Source of the DNA: Bauldia sp.
Lineage (GTDB): Bacteria > Pseudomonadota > Alphaproteobacteria > Rhizobiales > Kaistiaceae
Direction of reading: 5' to 3'
DNA length: 5,643 bases
Assembly (NCBI GenBank): GCA_020442095.1
Contig: JAGRKY010000575.1
Location: 1-5,643, forward strand
Under the pieces are notes generated by a model. That model did no database searches. It saw nothing but the letters and a program-made list of their open reading frames with translations, and was not told the DNA's origin. A program made the translations under genes and the position numbers. Of the stretch, positions 1-5,412 are shown piece after piece (positions within the stretch are counted from its first letter, which is position 1; each line of letters opens with the position of its first letter).

Positions 1-253
1 GCTCCAGCAGGCGCTGAAGTTCGAGCTGCTGATCCCGCTCCACTCGACCGAGAAGCCGACCGCCTGCATGAGCTTCAATTATCACCGTGAGCATTTCGGC
101 GAGACCTGGGACATCATCGACCAGACCGGGGCGCCGGCGCATACCGCCTGCGTCGCCTTCGGCATGGACCGGCTGGCGGTCGCGATGTTCTGGACGCACG
201 GCCTCGACGTCGACAAGTGGCCGCCGGCGGTCCGCGAGACGCTGCGGTTCTGA
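1..253 (+). CDS. Amino acid:[carrier protein] ligase, C-terminal part (5' end outside window)
   Basis: The reading frame is open from base 2 and ends at TGA 251-253, giving 83 residues of a C-terminus. It ends in a class II aminoacyl-tRNA-synthetase motif 3 ([11 protein letters not shown], fragment residues 53-63, Arg57), preceded by a Cys in TACVAFG (Cys50). A second Cys lies in TACMSFNYH (Cys22). This matches the amino acid:[carrier protein] ligases, truncated homologues of the atypical archaeal SerRS. They lack a tRNA-binding domain, bind Zn through Cys/Glu/Cys, activate small amino acids with ATP and transfer them to the phosphopantetheine of a dedicated carrier protein. Cys50, just before motif 3, is my guess for the last Zn ligand. 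A carrier protein gene does lie in the window (2465-2719), though in a convergent operon. The usual partner may instead lie upstream, out of view. An ordinary SerRS is unlikely because the [10 protein letters not shown] block and short tail are not SerRS-like. Confidence 0.83.
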   Translation, partial: LQQALKFELLIPLHSTEKPTACMSFNYHREHFGETWDIIDQTGAPAHTACVAFGMDRLAVAMFWTHGLDVDKWPPAVRETLRF

Positions 254-261
254 GGAGCCTC

Positions 262-284
262 CGGCCCGCAGGCGACGCGGGCCG
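262..284 (+). other. GC-only stem-loop downstream of the aa:CP ligase
   Basis: CGGCCCGC (262-269) and GCGGGCCG (277-284) form a perfect 8-bp stem with a 7-nt loop. It starts 8 bases after the stop codon of the upstream gene. No clear T-run follows (CAGACGCTTCTTC), so by itself it is a poor intrinsic terminator. It may protect the 3' end of the mRNA or act together with the terminator hairpin 33 bases further on. Confidence 0.5.
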
Positions 285-316
285 CAGACGCTTCTTCGAC
301 AGGCAAGACAAGATCA

Positions 317-352
317 AGAGGGCGCGCCTTTCAGGAGGTGCGCCCTTTCTCT
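317..352. terminator. Bidirectional intrinsic terminator between convergent genes
   Basis: AGGGCGCGCCT (319-329) pairs with AGGTGCGCCCT (336-346): an 11-bp stem with one G-U wobble and a 6-nt loop. On the plus strand it runs into TTTCTCT. On the minus strand it begins a few bases after the SDR stop codon and is followed by CTCTTGATCTTG, a weaker T-rich tail. It can therefore end both the aa:CP ligase transcript and the carrier protein-ligase-SDR operon. The rest of 254-350 holds only the smaller hairpin at 262-284. Confidence 0.8.
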
Positions 353-1085
353 ATGCCGTGCCGCCGGCGTCGATGGTGATGAGGGTGCCGGTGATGTTGC
401 GGCCGCCGTCGCCGAGCAGGAACTCGACGCTCCGGGCGATGTCGTCGACCTCGGCAAGGCGGCGAAGGGCGCTGCGGCGGACCAGCCGTTCGTGATGCGC
501 ATCGTCCATGCCGCCGGTCATGTCGGTCTCGACGAAGCCGGGCGCGATGGCATTGACGTTGACGCCGACCTTGCCGACCTCGCGGGCCAGCGAACGGGTG
601 AAGCCGACCAGGCTCGCCTTGGTGGCGCTGTAGACCGACAGCCCGCTATAGCCGTTCGAGGCGACGATCGAGGCGATGTTGACGATCCGGCCCTCGCCCC
701 CGGCCATCATCGCGCGGACGAGGTATTTGGTCAGGATGATCGGCGCCAGCGTGTTGAGGCGAATGAGATCCTCGATCTGGGAATTGTGCATGTTGGCGAG
801 CATGCCCGAGGTGCCGATTCCGGCATTGTTGACGAGGCCATAGACGGTGCCGAAGGACTTGCGCAAGCCCGCCGCGAAGGCGGGGATGGCCTCGGTGTCG
901 GCGAGGTCGAAGGCCTCGAAATGCAGGGCGCCGGACCCGGCCGCGGCGACCTCATCGATCGCGGCGGCAAGATCGTCCGACTGCTTGCGCGCGACGGCGA
1001 TAACGGAATAGCCGGCGCCGGCGAGGCGCCTGGCGATGCCGAGGCCAAGGCCACGACTGCCGCCGGTGACGACGACGTTACGCAT
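351..1085 (-). CDS. FabG-type SDR oxidoreductase (3-oxoacyl-ACP reductase-like)
   Basis: This 244-residue protein has the normal length of a classical short-chain dehydrogenase/reductase. In order it shows the NAD(P)-binding TGGSRGLG (7-14), the acidic DL (60-61) that contacts adenine, NNAG (86-89), the active-site tetrad Asn111, Ser139, Tyr152 and Lys156 (YSATK), PG (182-183) and the C-terminal TGTLITIDAGG (232-242) typical of FabG relatives. It probably interconverts a beta-keto and a hydroxy group on a carrier-bound or CoA-bound chain. The Arg just after the Gly-rich loop's first Ser suggests NADPH, but this is inference. It is the last gene of the minus-strand operon: its ATG (1083-1085) overlaps the end of the acid ligase by 8 bases, with no clear Shine-Dalgarno, which points to translational coupling. 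Being next to its own ACP and ligase, it is more likely a pathway-specific reductase than the housekeeping FabG. Confidence 0.94.
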   Translation of the reverse strand: MRNVVVTGGSRGLGLGIARRLAGAGYSVIAVARKQSDDLAAAIDEVAAAGSGALHFEAFDLADTEAIPAFAAGLRKSFGTVYGLVNNAGIGTSGMLANMHNSQIEDLIRLNTLAPIILTKYLVRAMMAGGEGRIVNIASIVASNGYSGLSVYSATKASLVGFTRSLAREVGKVGVNVNAIAPGFVETDMTGGMDDAHHERLVRRSALRRLAEVDDIARSVEFLLGDGGRNITGTLITIDAGGTA

Positions 1086-2478
1086 GATTGCGGGCCAGCT
1101 TGCCGGCGGCCGTCACGTCGAGGGCGGGAACGAAGCGCACCGTCGCCGGGACCTTGTGCTGGGGCAGCGCATCGCGGCAGAGGTGGAGGATCTCGTCCTT
1201 GAGGTTGTCCTCTGTGCCGTCAGCGAGGGTGGAGGCATCGTCGTTGAGCACGACGTCGGCGACGACGATCGAACCCATGATCGGGCTCTTGCGGGCCTTG
1301 ACCAGCGACATGCGGACGTCGTGGTGGCGATTGATGACGGCTTCGACCTCTTCGGGATGGACCTTGAGCCCACCGACATTGATGATGCCGCCGCGCCGGC
1401 CGACGAAGTAATAGCGATCGCCGCGGCGCTCAACCATGTCGCCGGTGTCGATGAAGCCGTCATCCGCCGCGAGGTGCTCGGCATTGCGGCCGAGGTAGCG
1501 GCTGGCGGCCCGCGTCGAGCGGATCGCGAGGCAGCCGTCGACGACTTTCATCTCGACGCCGCTGGCGGGATTATCCAGGAAGCTTGCCGGGAAGCCCTCG
1601 AGACCGTCGTCGACGGCGAAGCCGACCCCGGCCTCCGTCGAGGCATAGGCGTGGCCGATGCTGGCCTTCGGATAAGCCTCGTGCAGGGCGTTGAGGATGG
1701 CCTGGTCGGCGATCTCGCCGGACAGGCGGATATAGTCAGGGGCGATCGCGCTGGCGGTCGCGCACATCAGCGTCTTCCGCCAGTGCGACGGGGTGCCGGA
1801 AATGTGGGTGACGCCGGCGGCCGCGAGCCGGTGGAGGTGGTCGACGGTGTTCTCGCCGGCCTGCGACAGGACCAGCGAGCTGTTGCCGAGCATGGCGCGG
1901 AAGAAGATCTGCAGCCCGCCGTAGCGGCGGATGTCGTAGAAGGTCGCCCAGACGGTCGGCTGTCCGCTCCGCGATGTGGTGTCGATCGCGCCGGTCAGTC
2001 CGGCGAGGGTGTGGACGACCATTTTTGGCGCGCCGGTCGTGCCCGAGGTGAGGAGCACCCATTCGGTGGCATGCTCCTGGGCCGCCGGTCCCCGACAGGG
2101 TTCGAGCGGCAGGCCGCAGCGCGCGATCAGGCTGACGTCGAGGCCGGCATATTCGACCGGGTCGCGGTCCGAAACGATGGTGTCGATATCGGCGTCGGCG
2201 ATGACCGAGGGGAGGTGTTCCGGTCGCAGGTCCGGCGGCGAGATGACGATGCGGCGGGCGAGGCCGTCGAGCTCGATCAGGGCGAGCGCAGCGGTCATCT
2301 GGTCGGTGGTGGCGACCAGCACCGAGCGGCCGGCGAGGCGATCGCGATCGACCTTGAGACTGGAGCCGGCGACGACGTCGCGGAGCCTGACCTCGACGCC
2401 CGGCGCGAGGATCCTGCGATCCGAGAGCTCGGCGCTGCGGAGCGCTTCGCCGATCGTTCCGGGCCTAACCAGCGACAT
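1078..2478 (-). CDS. AMP-forming acyl/aryl-acid ligase (class I adenylate-forming enzyme)
   Basis: This 466-residue protein belongs to the ANL superfamily. It carries the phosphate loop LLTSGTTGAPK (142-152), the YASTEAG core motif (278-284), the GFIDTGDM motif with the ribose-binding Asp (341-348), the hinge and A8 region (356-379, VGRRGGIINVGG then KVHPEEVE), and the C-terminal AAGKLARN (457-464) with the catalytic Lys460. All the residues needed for adenylation are present. It is somewhat short for an acyl-CoA synthetase (usually 500-550), the shortening being in the N-terminal subdomain. It starts inside the carrier protein gene (14-base overlap), so loading of that carrier is the obvious role: acid + ATP gives acyl-AMP, then acyl-S-ACP. 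The acid cannot be read from the sequence. GAGG directly abuts the ATG at 2478, too close for a good ribosome site, so coupling to the carrier gene is likely. Confidence 0.92.
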   Translation of the reverse strand: MSLVRPGTIGEALRSAELSDRRILAPGVEVRLRDVVAGSSLKVDRDRLAGRSVLVATTDQMTAALALIELDGLARRIVISPPDLRPEHLPSVIADADIDTIVSDRDPVEYAGLDVSLIARCGLPLEPCRGPAAQEHATEWVLLTSGTTGAPKMVVHTLAGLTGAIDTTSRSGQPTVWATFYDIRRYGGLQIFFRAMLGNSSLVLSQAGENTVDHLHRLAAAGVTHISGTPSHWRKTLMCATASAIAPDYIRLSGEIADQAILNALHEAYPKASIGHAYASTEAGVGFAVDDGLEGFPASFLDNPASGVEMKVVDGCLAIRSTRAASRYLGRNAEHLAADDGFIDTGDMVERRGDRYYFVGRRGGIINVGGLKVHPEEVEAVINRHHDVRMSLVKARKSPIMGSIVVADVVLNDDASTLADGTEDNLKDEILHLCRDALPQHKVPATVRFVPALDVTAAGKLARNHA

Positions 2479-2719
2479 CCTCGTACAACCTGACGAACTC
2501 GCCGAGCGTCACCGGGAAATTGACGTCGTCAGAGGCGGTGAACGGATCAGCGCCAAGTTTGTCTTCGAGATTCGCAACAAGAAGCGCAAAACAAAGAGAA
2601 TCCAGTCCTGAATCGGTCAGGACAAGACTATCTTCCAGCGGGGCGATGGTCTTTTCTTGTTGTTTTGCGATCGCTGTTATTTGGGATACTATTTCGTCTC
2701 GTGTCGACATGTTAACCAT
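2465..2719 (-). CDS. Acyl/peptidyl carrier protein
   Basis: This small acidic protein (84 residues from ATG 2719) has the phosphopantetheine attachment motif TDSGLDSLCFA; the modified Ser is in DSL, about residue 41. A four-helix carrier fold is expected: an N-terminal helix (TRDEIVSQITAIAKQ), the DSL helix, and the ending TLGEFVRLYEDVAG. It is the first gene of the minus-strand operon, and its TAG lies 11 bases inside the start of the acid ligase. Start choice is open: TTG 2722, ATG 2719 and ATG 2710 are in frame and none has a strong Shine-Dalgarno. ATG 2710, giving MSTRDEI, looks most natural for the fold. The gene is clearly less GC-rich (about 48% over 2521-2700) than its neighbours. Its sequence diverges from the housekeeping AcpP around the DSL motif (LDSLCFALL rather than ADSLDTVEL), so it is probably dedicated to one pathway. 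It could also be the acceptor for the aa:CP ligase at the left end of the window. Confidence 0.92.
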   Translation of the reverse strand: MVNMSTRDEIVSQITAIAKQQEKTIAPLEDSLVLTDSGLDSLCFALLVANLEDKLGADPFTASDDVNFPVTLGEFVRLYEDVAG

Positions 2720-2743
2720 CAACTCGAATTAACTTGCACTAAG

Positions 2744-2772
2744 CCTATATAAAATTGGAGAAATCGGTACAA
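2744..2772 (-). promoter_or_regulatory. Candidate promoter of the carrier protein-ligase-SDR operon
   Basis: Reading the minus strand, TTGTAC (2772-2767) is followed after exactly 17 bases by TATAGG (2749-2744), with a further TATA step just before it. This is a reasonable sigma-70-like pair in the most AT-rich part of the window. It would start transcription near 2737 and leave a leader of only about 18-27 bases before the possible carrier protein start codons. No experimental support; the -10 match is partial. Confidence 0.45.
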
Positions 2773-2777
2773 GTGTA

Positions 2778-2795
2778 TTCACCATTCATGGTGAA
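2778..2795. promoter_or_regulatory. Perfect 18-bp dyad, possible operator
   Basis: TTCACCAT (2778-2785), TC, then ATGGTGAA (2788-2795) is an exact inverted repeat with 8-bp arms. It lies in the divergent promoter region, 5 bases upstream of the candidate -35 of the minus-strand operon and 11 bases before the acyltransferase start codon. That position would suit an operator that controls both operons. As RNA it could also fold into a small hairpin close to the acyltransferase start. No weak or strong match to a named regulator box is claimed. Confidence 0.5.
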
Positions 2796-2806
2796 CGGAC
2801 GCGCCG

Positions 2807-3679
2807 ATGGCCCCGCAATCGAAAATCCGCTGCCGGCAGATAACCGAATCCGACCTCGATCCGGTCATCGAGCTGCTGATCCGAGGCTTTCCGGAGCGGA
2901 ATCGCGCCTATTGGGAAAAAGGCCTGAGGCGGCAGGCGGAACGGGCTGTACCGGAGGGGATTCCGAGGTTCGGCTACATGCTCGACTGTGACGGCAGGCC
3001 GGTCGGCGTGCTCCTGCTGTTCGGCAATGCCGTCGACGTCGACGGCCGGATGGCGGCGCGCTGCAATGTCTCGAGCTGGTATGTCGAGCCGGACTTCCGC
3101 AGCTATGCGCCGCTCCTCGTTGCGATCCCGCTCAAGCAGAAGGACGTGACGTTCGTCAACGTCTCTCCGGCGCGGCACACCTGGCCCGTCGTCGAGGCAC
3201 AGGGCTTCACGCCGCTCTGCCGGGGACAGTTCACGGCCTTTCCGTTTCTCGGCCGGCCGGTCCGCGGCGTCAGCTTGCGGGAGGTGAGGGCGGACGACGA
3301 CGGGATCGGGTTCGCGTCCCTGCCGGAATTCGAGATGATGCGGACGCATGCCGGCTATGGCTGCACCAGCCTGGTCGTTTCCGCGCCTGACGGCGACCAT
3401 CCTTTCATCTTCAAGTCGCAGCGCCGCCTGAAGGGGACGGTGCCCTGTCCGCAGCTCATCTATTGCCGCAACGTCGACGATTTCGTCCGCTTCGCAGGGC
3501 CGGTCGGGCGGTTCTTCCTCCGTCGGGGCATGCCGTGGATGCTGCTCGACGCCGACGGCCCGGTCGACGGGCTGGTCGGCTTCTTCCAGGACGAGAGAGG
3601 CCGCAAATACTATCGTGGTCCGGCAAAGCCCGGGCTCTGCGATCTCTCCTATACCGAATTCGCGCTCTTCGGCCCGTAG
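2807..3679 (+). CDS. GNAT-family acyltransferase, two-lobed
   Basis: This 290-residue protein is about twice the size of a single GNAT domain. The first half has the GNAT order: strand and helix IRCRQITESDLDPVIELL (7-24), a strand GRPVGVLLLFG (63-73), the core strand and acyl-CoA loop NVSSWYVEPDFRSYAPLL (87-104), and the following strand and helix VTFVNVSP to EAQGF (114-134). The usual pyrophosphate loop Q/RxxGxG/A appears only as RSYA, a degenerate form. Residues 155-290 have a second alpha/beta block ending SYTEFALFGP that could be a divergent second GNAT lobe. The start is fixed by an in-frame TGA at 2792; ATG 2807 has only a weak GGA upstream. It is the first gene of a two-gene operon and diverges from the carrier protein operon, so an ACP- or CoA-bound acyl donor is plausible. 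Acceptor unknown; the family call is from fold pattern, not from a recognised orthologue. Confidence 0.8.
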   Translation: MAPQSKIRCRQITESDLDPVIELLIRGFPERNRAYWEKGLRRQAERAVPEGIPRFGYMLDCDGRPVGVLLLFGNAVDVDGRMAARCNVSSWYVEPDFRSYAPLLVAIPLKQKDVTFVNVSPARHTWPVVEAQGFTPLCRGQFTAFPFLGRPVRGVSLREVRADDDGIGFASLPEFEMMRTHAGYGCTSLVVSAPDGDHPFIFKSQRRLKGTVPCPQLIYCRNVDDFVRFAGPVGRFFLRRGMPWMLLDADGPVDGLVGFFQDERGRKYYRGPAKPGLCDLSYTEFALFGP

Positions 3680-3683
3680 CCCG

Positions 3684-3691
3684 AAGGAAGG
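3684..3691 (+). promoter_or_regulatory. Strong Shine-Dalgarno that fixes the ThDP enzyme start
   Basis: AAGGAAGG lies 7 bases before ATG 3699. The frame stays open further upstream into the acyltransferase gene (to ATG 3615), but this site and the start of homology (TAAEVLVDQLIANGV) both pick 3699. It is by far the best ribosome-binding site in the window, which suggests the ThDP enzyme is made at a higher level than the gene before it. Confidence 0.8.
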
Positions 3692-3698
3692 TTCCGCC

Positions 3699-5384
3699 AT
3701 GCATGCTCCGCTGAATACCCGCACCGCCGCCGAGGTCCTCGTCGACCAGCTCATCGCCAATGGAGTCAGGCACGTCTTCTGCGTCCCCGGCGAGAGCTAC
3801 CTCGGGGTCCTCGACGCGCTCTACGACCGCGACATCGCCGTCACCGTCTGCCGGCAGGAGGGCGGCGCGGCGATGATGGCCGATGCGATCGGCAAGGCCA
3901 CCGGCCGGCCGGGCGTGTGCTTCGTGACGCGTGGACCCGGCGCCTCCAACGCGATGGCCGGCATCCACATTGCCCAGCAGGACTCGACGCCGATGATCAT
4001 GTTTGTCGGTCAGGTCGAGCGGAATTTCCGCGAGCGCGAGGCTTTCCAGGAGATGGACTATCGCGCCGTCTTCGGCAGCACGACCAAGTGGACGACCGAG
4101 ATCGACGACGCGACCCGGGTGCCGGAACTGGTGTCGCGCGCCTTCCACACCGCGACGAGCGGGCGGCCGGGGCCGGTCGTCATCGGCCTGCCGGCGGATA
4201 TGCTGAAGGAGCGCGTGGCGGTCGACGACGTGGCGTCCTTCGAGCCGGTCGAGGCCTCGCCCGGCGCGCAGGACATGGCGGCGCTCGAGGCTATGCTCCA
4301 CGCGGCCGCGCGCCCGGTCCTCATCCTCGGCGGCAGCCGGTGGAATGAGGAGGCCTGCGACCAGGTCCGCCAGTTCGCCGAGCGCCTCCACCTGCCGGTC
4401 GTCACCAGCTACCGGCGGCTGCCGCTCTTCGATCCGCTCCATCCCTGCTACGCCGGCGACCTCGGGATCGGCCCGAATCCGAAGCTCATCGCAAGGATCA
4501 AGGGGGCCGACCTCGTCATCCTGCTCGGCGGCCGGCTCGGCGAGATCCCTTCGCAGGGCTATTCGCTGCTCGACATCCCGACAGCGCGGAACAAGCTCGT
4601 CCATGTCTATCCGGCGGCCGAGGAACTCGGGCGCGTCTACCGGCCGGAGCTCGCGATCCAGGCCGGGCCGATCCGCTTCGCGGAAGCGCTTGCGAGCCTG
4701 CAGCCTCCGGCCGCGATCGCTTGGCGCGGCGAGACGGATGCGGCGCATGCCGCGTATCTCGACTGGACCGAAGTGGCGACCGAGCAGCCGGGCGGCGTCA
4801 ACCTCGGCGCGGTGATGGTGTGGCTCCGGGAGAACCTGCCGACCGATACGATCCTCTGCAACGGCGCCGGCAACTATGCCGCCTGGATTCATCGCTTCTA
4901 TCGCTTCCGCGGCTTCGCGACTCATATCGCGCCGACCTCGGCCTCGATGGGCTATGGCATGCCGTCGGCGGTGGCGATGAAGCGCCTGTTCCCGGAGCGC
5001 ACCGTGCTCTCGGTCAACGGTGACGGCGATTTCATGATGAACGGCCAGGAATTCGCGACCGCCGTGCAGTACGCGCTGCCGATCATCACGATCATTTGCG
5101 ACAACGGCATGTACGGGACGATCCGCATGCACCAGGAGCGGGAGTTTCCGACCCGTGTGTCGGCGACCGAATTGCGCAATCCGGACTTCGCGGCCTATGC
5201 ACGCGCCTTCGGCGGCTTCGGCGTGACGGTCGAGGCGACCGACGACTTTCCGGCGGCCTACCGGGCGGCGGAAGCCTCCGGCCAGCCGGCGATCATCCAC
5301 CTCAAGATCGATCCGCAGGCGATCACGCCCGGGACGACGCTCGACGCGATCCGCGACCGGGCGCTTGCCAACCGGCGCGGGTGA
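3699..5384 (+). CDS. ThDP-dependent acetolactate-synthase-like enzyme
   Basis: This 561-residue protein is full length for the acetolactate synthase/pyruvate oxidase family. It has the N-terminal pyrimidine-binding domain with VPGESYLGVLDALYD (29-43) and the catalytic Glu54 (CRQEGGAAMM), an RGPGASNAMAGI block (78-89), AFQEMD (115-120), a central Rossmann-like domain (about 190-340, ARPVLILGG at 204-212), and the C-terminal diphosphate-binding domain with GDGD at 441 ending in DN at 468-469. It should cleave a 2-keto acid and either release or transfer the resulting aldehyde unit. Against true acetolactate synthase: no regulatory subunit gene follows, and where that enzyme has the acceptor-specificity Trp (MVRQWQ) this one has His478 (TIRMHQ). 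Relatives include 2-keto acid decarboxylases such as the 2-ketoarginine enzyme AruI, so substrate is open. It lies 19 bases after the acyltransferase gene in the same operon. Confidence 0.93.
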   Translation: MHAPLNTRTAAEVLVDQLIANGVRHVFCVPGESYLGVLDALYDRDIAVTVCRQEGGAAMMADAIGKATGRPGVCFVTRGPGASNAMAGIHIAQQDSTPMIMFVGQVERNFREREAFQEMDYRAVFGSTTKWTTEIDDATRVPELVSRAFHTATSGRPGPVVIGLPADMLKERVAVDDVASFEPVEASPGAQDMAALEAMLHAAARPVLILGGSRWNEEACDQVRQFAERLHLPVVTSYRRLPLFDPLHPCYAGDLGIGPNPKLIARIKGADLVILLGGRLGEIPSQGYSLLDIPTARNKLVHVYPAAEELGRVYRPELAIQAGPIRFAEALASLQPPAAIAWRGETDAAHAAYLDWTEVATEQPGGVNLGAVMVWLRENLPTDTILCNGAGNYAAWIHRFYRFRGFATHIAPTSASMGYGMPSAVAMKRLFPERTVLSVNGDGDFMMNGQEFATAVQYALPIITIICDNGMYGTIRMHQEREFPTRVSATELRNPDFAAYARAFGGFGVTVEATDDFPAAYRAAEASGQPAIIHLKIDPQAITPGTTLDAIRDRALANRRG

Positions 5385-5402
5385 GGGACGGGCCTCGCCC
5401 TC
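5383..5402. terminator. Weak stem-loop between convergent genes
   Basis: GAGGG, a bulged A, then CG (5383-5390) can pair with CGCCCTC (5396-5402) around a GGCCT loop. The left arm starts inside the ThDP enzyme stop codon. No T-run follows on either strand, so it is a poor intrinsic terminator. The 28-base gap to the aminotransferase gene holds nothing else apart from a small GACCGGGTC dyad at 5406-5414. Confidence 0.3.
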
Positions 5403-5412
5403 CCCGACCGGG

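Noticed and set aside
87..1202. A 371-codon plus-strand frame across the aa:CP ligase end, the terminator and the SDR
   Set aside because: It runs through a strong terminator and overlaps two genes with clear family motifs; a composition artefact.
1036..2493. A 485-codon plus-strand frame opposite the acid ligase
   Set aside because: No recognisable domain, biased composition (Val/Asp/Ala/Gly/Arg), and the opposite strand has a complete adenylate-forming enzyme.
2734..2754. TTGCAC with TATAAA on the plus strand as a promoter for the acyltransferase
   Set aside because: The two boxes are only about 8-9 bases apart, far too close; no convincing plus-strand promoter pair was found, though TTGGAG and TATTCA (15-base gap) overlap the dyad.
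2755..2991. A 78-codon plus-strand frame starting before the acyltransferase
   Set aside because: It lies in another frame of the acyltransferase, begins at a non-ATG codon and has no recognisable content after the first few residues.
3615..3698. N-terminal extension of the ThDP enzyme from ATG 3615
   Set aside because: It overlaps the acyltransferase end, adds residues without family similarity, and the strong AAGGAAGG site serves ATG 3699.
2786..3760. A 324-codon minus-strand frame opposite the acyltransferase
   Set aside because: No domain signal, Arg/Glu/Ala-rich, and would cover the divergent promoter region and the ThDP enzyme's ribosome-binding site.
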